Shown here in pieces: positions 44,513 through 53,110 of a stretch of 64,000 nucleotides of DNA. Numbering within the stretch: the stretch's first letter is position 1; every line of letters starts with the position of its first letter. The position numbers and the translations under genes are program-made. The notes under the pieces were generated by a model, which saw only the letters and a list, made by a program, of their open reading frames with translations, did no database searches and was not told where the DNA came from. Origin of the DNA: Caldilineaceae bacterium (GTDB lineage Bacteria; Chloroflexota; Anaerolineae; Caldilineales; Caldilineaceae); the NCBI GenBank assembly GCA_026708085.1, contig JAPOVP010000056.1, positions 1 through 64,000 of the forward strand. Reading direction: 5' to 3'.

Positions 44513-47500
44513 GTGGTTGCCTCGCCGTCGGCCAGGGCCGCGTAGGCGGCCAGGCGGTCGTCACGGCGCTTCTGGCGCCAGTGCCGCTCGCGCCGGGTGG
44601 GGCAGAGGTTCTTGAATTCGCAGAATCTGCAATTCTCGCTGTCTTTACCTGGGTTGGCAGGGAAGAAGCCCTTGCCGATACCGTCGCTGATTATGTCCAC
44701 CGCATCCTCGAAGGGATCAAGCATCTCTTCGAGAGGCGCCGCCTTCCGGGAGGGACGCGTCTTGAAGTTCCCCTCCGATGATACGAACCAGTAGGCGACT
44801 TGGACGTCGACCCCATCGTCCAGGAGTTGCCTCGCCGCGAGACCGTAGACAGGTAGCTGCAGGCGCTTGCCGCTCTGAACGGGGTCTTTGTCCATGTTCT
44901 TGTAATCGTCCGTCTTGCCCGTCTTGTAATCGAGCACGAGCGCGATATTCCCATCCGGGGAGAGGTCGATGCGGTCGATATAGCCGCGGAAACGGATCGC
45001 GCCCCTCTTCGCGCTCGACCATTCGACAGATTCCTGTGTTTGGGAACTGTCGGGCCTGTGCCGTACGGAGCCGAAAGCGGGCTCAACGAGGTGGGGTGAG
45101 ACGCCGTACCTTTTGCGTAGTTTGGCATCCTCTTCCAGGAACCTGTCGAGGTCGTTGCGCAGCTCCTGTCGCGTCACCTTCCACAGGAGATCTTTGCCGG
45201 TCACGCCGCGCTGCTCGGCGTCCTGTAGCACCTCGGTCGCGATCTCACCGAGCAGATGGCGCTGCTCATCGCTCCAGGGCTGGTCGGGTGCGGGGACGGC
45301 GTCCTGCGCCTGCACGGCGCGGATAAAGCGTTCGAGCGTGGTGTGGACGAGGGAGCCCCGCTCCCTGGCAGAAATGGTCGTGATCTCCTCCGGCTGCTGC
45401 GGTGCGGCGATGCCGAGGACGTTGGCGAGGAAGTAATTGAACGGACATCGCGCCCAGGTTTCAAGGCGCGTCGGCGAGAAGACTTCGCTGCTGGAGAGAC
45501 CGATGCGCCCGGACGCGGCGCGGGCGTGCGAGAGGTCCCCGTCCCAGACGGTCAGCCCGGCGCTCCTGCGGGCCCGATGCATCGCCAGCGCTCTGGCCAG
45601 CACGGTTTCCGGCGCCGCGAGGTGGTGCCGGCCGATGCGTCTGCCGACGTCGCGCCAGTGCCACAGGCGGTGGAGGTCGTAGTCGTGGACGTCGGCGGGT
45701 TGTGAAGCGGAGAGGGCGCTGATGCCGGCCTGGGCCGACGGCACCTCTGTGAACCAAGGCTGGGCGCGCAAGGAGGCCAGGTCGTCGGGTGAGGTGAGCA
45801 TCGAGGGGTAGACGCGAGAGCCGTACAGAAGGGACGCCTCTTCCAGGAGCCATTGGGACGGGCGCTGCACCCGCTGTGCGATGTTGTTGCTGCGGGGGAA
45901 GGTGAGGACGGTCGCGTGTGCGGTGGATGCCGCGGCCAGGTAGTCGTACCGTTCGGCGGCCGCGCCGAGGCGGGGCGGGAGGCCGGCCAGCTCGCGGTCC
46001 TGTTCCGGCAGCAGGGGATCTTCGGAGGGACGCGAGGGCACGAGGCCTTCGACCATGCCGAGCAGGTATGCGCGGTCGAAGCGCATGCCGACTGCGCTGC
46101 CGACGGGGCCGACGAAGACGCCTTCGCCGAGCGCGCCGGATATGGCTGCGGAGCGTTTGAGTGATTCGTCGAGCGCGGCGCGAAAATCTTCGAGCGTGAG
46201 GTCCTCATCGCCGCTGAGGGCGGCCAGCTCCTGCAGGGCCCCTTCCAGCTTTTCGAGGTTTTCCTGCTCGTCGAGCGGCAGCGACGCCTTGTCGAGGTAG
46301 TGCTCGACCAGGTTTTCGGCCCAGGCGACGAGTTGCGGCCAGGTGCGGCAGGAACCGGCCTGCGCCAGGTCGTCGTGCAGGCGGAGTATGAAGCCGCGCA
46401 GGGCGCGGGCCTCGCTTATGCTCTCTGCAACCAGCGTTCGTTCGGCCTCGGACGGCTCTTCGTTCCGCTCTTCGCCCGCCTGCTCCTGTGCTGCGGCATA
46501 GCGTGCAAGGCGGTCGCGCCACTGCTCGATGCCGGCGATGACGCCGGCGTCACGCGAGACGGCGTCCCAGCGAGCGGGGCTGTGTCCGGTGCGGCCGGCC
46601 TTTGCGGGGCAGGAGGTGAGCCAGCGCATAATCTCTTCCCTGGGCAGATCGCCGCCGGCCAGGTCGACGATGCCTTTGACCGTGCGCCCGGCCGCGGTCG
46701 CGGCCAGCCTTCCCGCTGGCGGACCGGCGGTCGGAATGCCGGCGATGGCGAACTGTTCTGCGACCAGCGGGGCGTAGGGTTCCTGCTGCCAGTAGAGGAC
46801 GGCCATGCGTTGGAAGGGTGTGCCGGCGTGCGCGGCCGCTGCGATCTCGCGCGCCACGCTGCGCACCTCTTCGCGGATATCCGAGGTGACGAGCAGGCCC
46901 GACGCGTGCGGGCCCCGCGTCGCGGCGTCCGGCGGGCTGGAAAGGTCCTCTGCGCCCGGTGCGCCGGCAAGCAACTCCCTGTCGATCTTTCCCTCTCCCG
47001 TGATTCCCAGGACGGTCGCGCAGTTCCCCGCGCCATGCAGCGCCTCCAGCAGCCGCTGCTCTCCCGGCTTCAGGTCGTGCGGCAGGTATGCGATCAACTG
47101 CCCGAGCGCGTCGAGAGCGGTCGTCTGTTGACCCTTCACAACGTCGGCGGCCTCGTGGGCGAGCGTTTCAGGGTCATAGTAGGACTCCGTCGCGGCGCGG
47201 AAGCGTTCGAAGAGCCGGACAGTCTCACCCGTGATGCCGCCGCGTTGTTTGAGCGCAGCCAATCTGTTTTTCTCGACATTGCGGAGCTCGCGGAATGTCC
47301 TGTGCAGGCTGGCATGGAAGGAGGGGTGGGCGCGGAAGGGTTCGAGCTGCCCGCCGGCCCCACGTGCGGCGCGGCGGACCTCTGCGAATCTGATCAGAGG
47401 CTTGAGCGGTCTTTTTTCTTGTGCGGCCAGCCGCGGGGCGCCGAGCAGCTCGGCGAGGCGGGCAAGCACCATGAAGCGCACGTTGACGAGGCCGCGGCGG

Positions 47501-47655
47501 CCGATGTCGCGGCGCAGGTGGAGGCCGGCAAAGGGCGTTGGCACGATGACGGTGACGGGCGCGAAGGGGTCTTTGGCCTGGTACTGGCGCAGGAGGTCTT
47601 CGAGGCGTTCCTGCGCCTGTTGGATCGGCTCAACGAATACGGAGGAAGTCTGCAT
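44509..47655 (-). CDS. addB: AddB-like nuclease subunit with Fe-S cluster motif
   Basis: The 1048-residue product opens with the inactive-helicase type start VTVIVPTPFAGLHLRRDI. It ends with a PD-(D/E)XK nuclease (ALVLDYKTGKTDDYKN, RLQLPVYGLAARQLL). C-terminal ENCRFCEFKNLCP and an upstream Cys in ARCPFNYFL fit the four-cysteine iron-sulfur staple of AddB nucleases. It is co-expressed with the addA-like gene. Immediately upstream is the truncated AbiEii gene, with only 3 bp between them. Confidence 0.85.
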   Translation of the reverse strand: MQTSSVFVEPIQQAQERLEDLLRQYQAKDPFAPVTVIVPTPFAGLHLRRDIGRRGLVNVRFMVLARLAELLGAPRLAAQEKRPLKPLIRFAEVRRAARGAGGQLEPFRAHPSFHASLHRTFRELRNVEKNRLAALKQRGGITGETVRLFERFRAATESYYDPETLAHEAADVVKGQQTTALDALGQLIAYLPHDLKPGEQRLLEALHGAGNCATVLGITGEGKIDRELLAGAPGAEDLSSPPDAATRGPHASGLLVTSDIREEVRSVAREIAAAAHAGTPFQRMAVLYWQQEPYAPLVAEQFAIAGIPTAGPPAGRLAATAAGRTVKGIVDLAGGDLPREEIMRWLTSCPAKAGRTGHSPARWDAVSRDAGVIAGIEQWRDRLARYAAAQEQAGEERNEEPSEAERTLVAESISEARALRGFILRLHDDLAQAGSCRTWPQLVAWAENLVEHYLDKASLPLDEQENLEKLEGALQELAALSGDEDLTLEDFRAALDESLKRSAAISGALGEGVFVGPVGSAVGMRFDRAYLLGMVEGLVPSRPSEDPLLPEQDRELAGLPPRLGAAAERYDYLAAASTAHATVLTFPRSNNIAQRVQRPSQWLLEEASLLYGSRVYPSMLTSPDDLASLRAQPWFTEVPSAQAGISALSASQPADVHDYDLHRLWHWRDVGRRIGRHHLAAPETVLARALAMHRARRSAGLTVWDGDLSHARAASGRIGLSSSEVFSPTRLETWARCPFNYFLANVLGIAAPQQPEEITTISARERGSLVHTTLERFIRAVQAQDAVPAPDQPWSDEQRHLLGEIATEVLQDAEQRGVTGKDLLWKVTRQELRNDLDRFLEEDAKLRKRYGVSPHLVEPAFGSVRHRPDSSQTQESVEWSSAKRGAIRFRGYIDRIDLSPDGNIALVLDYKTGKTDDYKNMDKDPVQSGKRLQLPVYGLAARQLLDDGVDVQVAYWFVSSEGNFKTRPSRKAAPLEEMLDPFEDAVDIISDGIGKGFFPANPGKDSENCRFCEFKNLCPTRRERHWRQKRRDDRLAAYAALADGEATT

Positions 47656-47658
47656 TGA

Positions 47659-47910
47659 TTATCTTTCCGTTGCGGGGCGCGGGGCGCCAAGCCTGTCGAT
47701 GTCACGTGTCGCGCGATAGGGTTCCTCCATCCATAAAGCCAGGAGGGCCGCCCCTTTCAGGATGAACCGTTCCCGCATGGTGGACTCGCCCAAGCGATAG
47801 AGAAAGCGCTCGCAGGCGTAGCGGACGAGGAAGAGTTCAAACTCTGCTCCAGCGTTTCTTGCCTTGTTGAGCAGACGCGCCCTGATTGAGGCGGCGGCGT
47901 TTGAGGTCAT
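47659..47910 (-). pseudogene. AbiEii-type nucleotidyltransferase toxin, truncated
   Basis: The 83 residues hold the family's N-terminal start: ARNAGAEFELFLVRYACERF, RERFILKGAALLALWM and RATRDIDRLG, the last being the catalytic D-x-D neighbourhood. Intact proteins are roughly 250-300 residues; here the frame stops a few residues after the motif and the addB-like gene begins 4 bp later. The toxin is therefore almost certainly inactive. The start overlaps the antitoxin by 4 bp as in intact systems. Confidence 0.8.
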
Positions 47911-48509
47911 AGGATGCCCGTTTCCAGTATCGACTTGAGGCGGCGCGAGGGTAATACCTCGAGCGTGCGCGCCAGCGCGGCGATAGTCACCTTTTTGTCC
48001 TGTAGCGCCTCTCGCAGAGCCTCCAGCGCGGCCTCTCGCTCGATAAGGCGTTCGAACCGGAAACAGTCAACCACCGTGCGAGCTGGGGAGGTGATGCGCG
48101 CGGGTACCGATTCGAACTTCGTCTCTTCGACGCCATAGGTCCAGGCTGCGCCGCTAAATCGGAGCAAACGGAGGCTTACATTGGTCAGCGCAGGAGGTTT
48201 TGCCTTGTGCGGAATGGCGATCCAGACCTGATACGGGAGTTGTGTGCCGATACCATATACCTGGAGCGCCGAAAGGAGACATACGATCGAGTTGGGGACG
48301 CGGGCGCAAACGGAGGCGACCGAGTAGCGCTCGGTCGGTTCGGCGGCGGCAAGCCGGTATAGACCCCAGCCGATGCGTTCGACGGTCTGGTTCGCCTCAA
48401 GCTGGCGCAGCCTGTGGTAGGGGATTCCCAGGGGCTCCAATTGGCTGGGGCGAAAGAAGCTCCCTATACCGGCTTGATGAAGAATCTCCGCGTTGAGTTC
48501 AGCGGTCAT
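47907..48509 (-). CDS. abiEi: AbiEi-type antitoxin
   Basis: The 200-residue protein has an N-terminal winged helix (FFRPSQLEPLGIPYHRLRQL, then VERIGWGLYRLA) and the AbiEi core ALQVYGIGTQLPYQVWIAIP and TSPARTVVDCFRFERLI. AbiEi proteins repress their own operon and neutralise the AbiEii nucleotidyltransferase. Here the partner is truncated, so the gene may persist as a regulator of the AddB/AddA genes behind it (inference). Confidence 0.85.
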   Translation of the reverse strand: MTAELNAEILHQAGIGSFFRPSQLEPLGIPYHRLRQLEANQTVERIGWGLYRLAAAEPTERYSVASVCARVPNSIVCLLSALQVYGIGTQLPYQVWIAIPHKAKPPALTNVSLRLLRFSGAAWTYGVEETKFESVPARITSPARTVVDCFRFERLIEREAALEALREALQDKKVTIAALARTLEVLPSRRLKSILETGIL

Positions 48510-48636
48510 TGCTTGTCGCCCCCGTCGGCTTTGTGATGGCAGATGCCGACATTTTACAGGGCCACAGCGTCGCTGTCAATTAAAGTCGGCACTCTGAAGT
48601 GCTATGCCGACCTTTTCTGCTATTGACGGGCAGGAA

Positions 48637-48783
48637 TCACAGAGCGATTGCCGCGGCATGGGTGAGCCTCTCGGTATTCTCCCTGATGATGCGGTCCGCG
48701 GTTTCTGCGCTGTTGATTGACAGAGCGGGGCCATGCACGAAACTCTCACCTGTGGAGATTGCCAGCCGCGAACAGAGTCCCGC
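48637..48783 (-). pseudogene. C-terminal scrap of an unidentified gene
   Basis: Directly after the stop of the dehydrogenase gene, one minus-strand frame reads LCSRLAISTGESFVHGPALS then INSAETADRIIRENTERLTH and AAAIAL before a stop. It looks protein-like but has no start. Family unknown. The rest of the spacer to 48509 is AT-richer and shows nothing else. Confidence 0.35.
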
Positions 48784-49842
48784 TCAACCGGCTCCGGCGG
48801 CGAAGGCCCCCCGCACCGCGATCTTGAAGGCGGTCTTGCCGTCGAGTTCGTAGTTGCCGTTGAGGGCGTCGAAGCCCTCGCGCACGCGCTCGAGGGGCAA
48901 CTCATGGCTGATCACGGCGCCGAAGTCGATGTCGCCGCTCTCCATGACCGACACGGCGCGGATGAAGTGTTCATAGCGGCTGCCCCACACGCCTTCCAGG
49001 CGCAGGTTGGGGCGCAGAAAATGCCGGTTCGGGTTGACCTCGACCGTACCGACGTCGACGAAGTGGCCGGCCTCGACGAAGACGCCGTCCTGTTTGACCA
49101 GCTCGAGCCCTTCGGGGAAGGCGGGCAGGAAGCCGGCGGCCTCGATGACCACGTCGCCGCCGGCGCGGCCGGGCGTCAACCCCAGCACGATCTCCTTGCG
49201 CTCGCCGGCGTCGGGCACGGCGCCGATGTCGACCGTCTCGTGGGCGCCCAGTTTGCGGGCGAGCTCGAGGCGGCCGGCGGGTCCGCCGATGACGATCAGT
49301 TTGCCGGCGCCGCTGATCCTGGCGGCGATCATGCACATGATGCCGATCGGGCCGGAGCCCTGGATGATGACGGTATCGCCGATCTTGATGTTGGCGCGCA
49401 GCGCGGCGTGGACGCCGATCGTAAAGGGTTCGGCGAGCACGCCGACCTGCGGCGGCTTTTCCGATTTGATCATGCAGCGCATCGGGTCGGTCAGGTAGAT
49501 GTAGTCGGCGAAGCCACCGCTGAAGGGCTCATCCGGGCCGCGCATGCCGTTGGAGATGCCGCTGTTGCGGGGATGGAAGACGACGCGATCGCCCTCTTTG
49601 ACCGGCGTGCCGAGGTCGTCGGTGGTGACGCCTTTGCCGAGGGCCTCGATGATGCCGACGTTCTCATGGCCGAGGAGCATCGCCGGCTCGATGCCCTGCT
49701 GCCACCAGTGCAGATCGGTGCCGCAGATGCCGGCCAGCTCCTGCCGCAGCAGGACCGTGCCCGGCGCCGGGTCGGGTACGGGATATTCGGCAACAGTGAA
49801 GGTCTGTCCTTCGGCTATGACCGCATGTCCTGTTTGTGTCAT
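48784..49842 (-). CDS. Zinc-binding alcohol dehydrogenase family protein
   Basis: The 352-residue protein has the catalytic zinc-site sequences CGTDLHWWQQG (Cys ~40) and GHENVGIIEALG (His-Glu ~58-59). The Rossmann motif is VIIQGSGPIGIMCMIAARI (~165-185). The structural-zinc cysteine cluster is missing. SGGFADYIYL and LAEPFTIGVHAAL are typical of sorbitol/threonine-type members. It stands alone between repeat-rich spacers. The substrate is not evident. Confidence 0.85.
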   Translation of the reverse strand: MTQTGHAVIAEGQTFTVAEYPVPDPAPGTVLLRQELAGICGTDLHWWQQGIEPAMLLGHENVGIIEALGKGVTTDDLGTPVKEGDRVVFHPRNSGISNGMRGPDEPFSGGFADYIYLTDPMRCMIKSEKPPQVGVLAEPFTIGVHAALRANIKIGDTVIIQGSGPIGIMCMIAARISGAGKLIVIGGPAGRLELARKLGAHETVDIGAVPDAGERKEIVLGLTPGRAGGDVVIEAAGFLPAFPEGLELVKQDGVFVEAGHFVDVGTVEVNPNRHFLRPNLRLEGVWGSRYEHFIRAVSVMESGDIDFGAVISHELPLERVREGFDALNGNYELDGKTAFKIAVRGAFAAGAG

Positions 49843-50235
49843 GTTTGCCTCCGCTTTATTCTTGACTCGCCAAATGGTCGGTTGTCAACGAACCCTGCAG
49901 TGAAAAACTGGAAACTGAAAGCCGAAAACCAATAGCGATCCCTTTTGATACCACGATTTCCGGCAAGAGTTGCATCCCGGGATTTCAGACGTCTCACCCT
50001 CGAAGCCGAATGTGAAAGCTCCTGGTTTCAATAGGGTCGTTTTCATTTCCCATACAATTTCCCTTGTGAAACCGATTCCCTTGTGAAACCGAGCGTTTCG
50101 ACGTTCTCAACCTCACAGAACCACCCTGGTTTGTGCGAGCGTTGGGCCCAGAATTTGCATGTTTGCGAAGTCGGGATGGCGGCCGTCCGGCTCCTTTGTC
50201 TCTTGGGACTGAAATTCTCTCGTTTTGGCGTTCAA

Positions 50236-50283
50236 GGGGGACATATGTCCCCCAATGTCCCCCAATGTCGTCCAATGTCGCCC
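50236..50283. promoter_or_regulatory. 18-bp palindrome with three trailing direct repeats
   Basis: GGGGGACATATGTCCCCC (50236-50253) is a perfect palindrome. It runs into CAATGTCCCC, CAATGTCGTC and CAATGTCGCC, a ten-base direct repeat carrying variants of the right half-site. The arrangement is typical of a cooperative operator or plasmid iteron-like site. Confidence 0.5.
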
Positions 50284-50370
50284 TATATTTTTTTCCCGAA
50301 GGGGGGTGTCCGGCACCGGGATTGGCGGTATTTCGGGCGAATATCGGGCGGAATCCGGCGGTTGGAATTG

Positions 50371-50395
50371 CATGACATCTACAGAGTAGCAGGTT
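50371..50395. promoter_or_regulatory. Operator-like site, copy 2 of 3
   Basis: GACATCTACAGAGTAGCAGG contains the palindrome CTAC-AGA-GTAG (50378-50388). It matches sites at 3013 and 50452. Confidence 0.45.
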
Positions 50396-50451
50396 CTTCG
50401 TGCTCCTGCAGGAATTCTGCGCAATTGGGTCGGTGGTGTCGGATGGATAGG

Positions 50452-50476
50452 CACGATATCTACAGCGTAGCACGGT
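50452..50476. promoter_or_regulatory. Operator-like site, copy 3 of 3
   Basis: GATATCTACAGCGTAGCACG contains CTAC-AGC-GTAG. It lies 81 bp from copy 2 in the same orientation. Confidence 0.45.
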
Positions 50477-50653
50477 CGGAGCTCATTTGCACGCGATTTC
50501 GCTTTTTTGGCTAATTTTCGTTGTTCGTCCCTGGTTTTTGATAAGGGTCCCATATCCAACGACCTGTTTTCAGAAGAGGGGCAGCCTGGATTGATGGGCG
50601 TCCTGCCGGCACGGCCTTTGGGCAGAACATCAGGGTTTCATCAGGGAGGCGGC

Positions 50654-51154
50654 CTAGGTACTGAGAGAGATCACGCGCGGCTGGGCGACGCGCACCAGTT
50701 CGGCAATGGTCAGGCGCAGCATCGTGCGGTCGTCGCCGCCGCCGGCGAAGACGTCGCCGGCGGGCAGTGTCTCGATCGAGCTGTCGAGCAGGACCGGCGC
50801 GGTGCTGCGGTGGCCGAACGGGGGCACACCGCCGGCGGGATAGCCGAGCAGATCGAGGACGACATCGGGCGCGGCCAGCTTGATGCGCTTGATGCCGACG
50901 CCGTGAAGGTCGGCCAGCGGCCGCTTCTCGACGCGGCGCTCGCCGTGGCTGATGACGACGAAGGGCGCGGGCGGCGCGTCGGGTTGCCCCGGCTTCTGCG
51001 CGAGGAAGAGCAGCGTCTTGAGAATGCGCTCCGGCTGCACGCCCAGGGCCGCGGCCGCGGCCGGCACGGTCGGCGTGTCGCCGATATCGCGCAGGAGTTC
51101 GGCTTCGATCCCGTTCTCTTCGATATAGCGTTGCAGATCGTCGGGTGTGCGCAT
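50654..51154 (-). CDS. YbaK/EbsC-family aminoacyl-tRNA deacylase
   Basis: The 166-residue protein has the YbaK/ProX editing-domain fold: TVPAAAAALGVQPERILKTL (the conserved Lys follows in LKTLLF), PFVVISHGERRVEKRPLADL, YPAGGVPPFGHRST and LDSSIETLPAGDVFAGGGDD. Relatives hydrolyse mischarged Cys- or Ala-tRNA in trans. It is a single gene divergent from the aminotransferase at 51482. Confidence 0.88.
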   Translation of the reverse strand: MRTPDDLQRYIEENGIEAELLRDIGDTPTVPAAAAALGVQPERILKTLLFLAQKPGQPDAPPAPFVVISHGERRVEKRPLADLHGVGIKRIKLAAPDVVLDLLGYPAGGVPPFGHRSTAPVLLDSSIETLPAGDVFAGGGDDRTMLRLTIAELVRVAQPRVISLST

Positions 51155-51481
51155 GGGCGTTCCTGTCGGTTTTGCGGTGCGGGGCAGGCTGCTGCCCGGG
51201 CGCTGGGGGCGCAGCCGGGGCCGCGGCGGATCGATGCCCGCAATCTACCAGCAGACCAGAGGTCGCGCAAACGGGGCGGGCTGCGGCGGCTGGAAAGCGG
51301 TAGCCGCGCACGGGGCCGCCGCCGCCGGTTTTGGGCTGGAAATCGGCCGTTGGAAACCGGCCGCCGCGGGCCTGCCGGTATTGGCCTGCAGGTGGCGCGC
51401 GAATTCCCGTTATGATAGCATATTCCGGAGGAGGTGAGTTGGGCGTCGCGCCCCACAGCGGCGTACGAACCGGACCTGGAT
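51155..51481. other. 327-bp GC-rich spacer, no gene
   Basis: No gene is visible. TATGAT at 51411-51416 could be a -10 element for the downstream aminotransferase, but no -35 is properly spaced. GGAGGAGG at 51428-51435 is a strong ribosome-binding-like sequence whose only nearby start is GTG at 51434, which overlaps it. Confidence 0.45.
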
Positions 51482-52660
51482 ATGCCAACCACATCGATTC
51501 ATGGGACACCGGACTACGCCGAGCTGGATGCGTTGGGGCTGGACCCGTCCGAGGTCGTCTATTTTTCGTCCAACATCAATCCTTACGGGCCGCCGCCGTC
51601 GGTGGTCGAGGCGGTGCAGGCGGAGATCAGCCGCTCCTTTCTGGCCCGCTACCCCGACAGCCGCAGCCAGCGGCTGCGCGAGAGGATCGGCGCCTACCAC
51701 GGCCTGCCGCCGGGCGCGGTGCTGGTCGGGAACGGCACGGCCGACCTGATCTGGCTGCTGGCGCACGCCTACGGTAACAACCGCAACGCGGCCATTCTCT
51801 CGCCCACGTTCAGCGAATACGCCGACGGCGTCATCATGGCCGGCGGCCATCCGGTCTACTTTCCGCTGCCCGGCTGGCAGCGTATTTACGACCCCTCCGC
51901 TTCGCGCCGCCGGGTAGGCGCGGCGGGCGGATTCGGCAACCGTTTCGCGCCGGCCGGCACAACGGTCGAGCAGACGCGCAAGGCGCTCGAAGCGGCTGCG
52001 CCCTGGCTCGTCTTCATCTGCAACCCCAACAATCCGACCGGAGAGTATCTGACGCCGGGCGAGCTGCGCTATCTGTGGGAGGGCGCGCCGGATGCGCTGT
52101 GGATCGTGGACGAGGCCTACGCCGAGTTCACGGAGGACCCGTGGAGCGCGGCGCAGTGGGTGATGTCGGCGACGAATGGGCGGCCCGCGCGCGGGCCGGG
52201 CTGGATCGTGCTGCGCTCGATGACGAAAGATTTTTCTCTGGGCGGGCTGCGGCTCGGCTATCTGCTGGCGGCGCCGTCGACCATCGAACGGCTGCAGGAC
52301 GTGCAGCCGCCGTGGAGCGTCAACGGTGTGGCGCAGCTGGCCGGCCTGGTTGCGCTGGACGAGCTGACCTGGCGCGAGGAGACGACGGCGCGGCTGCGCG
52401 AGGAGACGCGGGCGCTGCAGGCGGGCCTGCGCGCGTGCGGCTACGCGCCGCTGCCGACGACGGTCAGCTACTTTCTGCTGCCGGTGGGGAACGCCCAGGC
52501 GATGCGCGACCGGCTGGTGGCGGAGCGCATGTTCGTGCGCGACTGCACCTCGTTCGGTCTGCCCGATCATATCCGCATCGCGTCGCGGCCGCCGGAGGAG
52601 AACGCGCGTCTGCTCGAGGTGATGGCGGAGTTTGCGCGGCTGCCGGGGGGCGGGTTTTAG
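51482..52660 (+). CDS. PLP-dependent class I/II aminotransferase (HisC/CobC-like)
   Basis: The 392-residue protein resembles histidinol-phosphate aminotransferase and the related CobC decarboxylase: YFSSNINPYGPPPSVVEAVQ, LVGNGTADLIWLLAHAY (cofactor phosphate loop), FICNPNNPTGEYLTP, WIVDEAYAEF and SMTKDFSLGGLRLGYLLA, with the PLP lysine in TKDF. ATG at 51482 is used; a GTG at 51434 would add 16 residues. No histidine or cobalamin genes are adjacent, so the choice between HisC and CobC cannot be made. Confidence 0.82.
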   Translation: MPTTSIHGTPDYAELDALGLDPSEVVYFSSNINPYGPPPSVVEAVQAEISRSFLARYPDSRSQRLRERIGAYHGLPPGAVLVGNGTADLIWLLAHAYGNNRNAAILSPTFSEYADGVIMAGGHPVYFPLPGWQRIYDPSASRRRVGAAGGFGNRFAPAGTTVEQTRKALEAAAPWLVFICNPNNPTGEYLTPGELRYLWEGAPDALWIVDEAYAEFTEDPWSAAQWVMSATNGRPARGPGWIVLRSMTKDFSLGGLRLGYLLAAPSTIERLQDVQPPWSVNGVAQLAGLVALDELTWREETTARLREETRALQAGLRACGYAPLPTTVSYFLLPVGNAQAMRDRLVAERMFVRDCTSFGLPDHIRIASRPPEENARLLEVMAEFARLPGGGF

Positions 52661-53105
52661 TTTTTGGTTTTTGGTTTCTAGTTTCTAGTTTTTAGTGGTC
52701 AGTGGTCAGTGGCCAGAAAGTGCAGGGGGACGGTGGTCGCCGGTCGGGCGCGCGATCGGCTGGCGATGTGTACGCACGGTAGCATCGTGTCCGCGACGCG
52801 TTGGCGGCGAGCTGGAATCGCGCACGCACGGCGGCATCATCTCCTGGTCGCTGACACGTCAGCTGGGGACGCGCAGGCACGGTGGCATAGCTAAGGGGGG
52901 CGTTGCGGGGGGAGTCCCCCCGCACAAGGGAGGGCCGGAACGGCCCGACCGTTCAACGGCAGTGGCCAGGGACTGTCGAAACTTGGAACTCGAAACGTCG
53001 AAACTCGAACGGCGGCAACCGGCCACTGACAACTGACAACTGACAACTGACCACTGGCAACCGACCACCGGCAACTGACCACTATCCACTAACCACTATC
53101 CACTG
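52661..53105. repeat. Long composite heptamer and 28-bp motif region
   Basis: It begins with TTTTTGGTTTCTAGTTTCTAG heptamers and AGTGGTC words, then three related ~28-bp motifs ending GCACGGTGGCAT or close variants (near 52765, 52808 and 52862). A block shared with 19146-19198 follows, and the region ends with AACTGAC and CCACTAT heptamers. The array runs to within 5 bp of the next start codon, leaving no Shine-Dalgarno. Confidence 0.75.
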
Positions 53106-53110
53106 CCGTT

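Larger units (their letters stand above)
49843..50653. other. 811-bp spacer with operator-like repeats, no firm gene
   Basis: The spacer contains heptamer-like words (AACTGGAAACTGAAA, about 49900-49930), a perfect 18-bp palindrome at 50236-50253 followed by ten-base repeats, and two palindromic operator-like sites at 50371 and 50452. A minus-strand frame of 148 codons (50113-50559) spans these repeats; it resembles no family I know and its codons coincide with the repeats, so I do not call it a gene. Confidence 0.55.

Noticed and set aside
50113-50559. 148-codon minus-strand gene
   Set aside because: Its residues are dictated by the operator-like and ten-base repeats, it has no ribosome-binding site and no recognisable family.
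52661-53105. CRISPR array
   Set aside because: Repeats are 7-14 bp and degenerate, with no uniform 25-40 bp repeat, no spacers and no cas genes.
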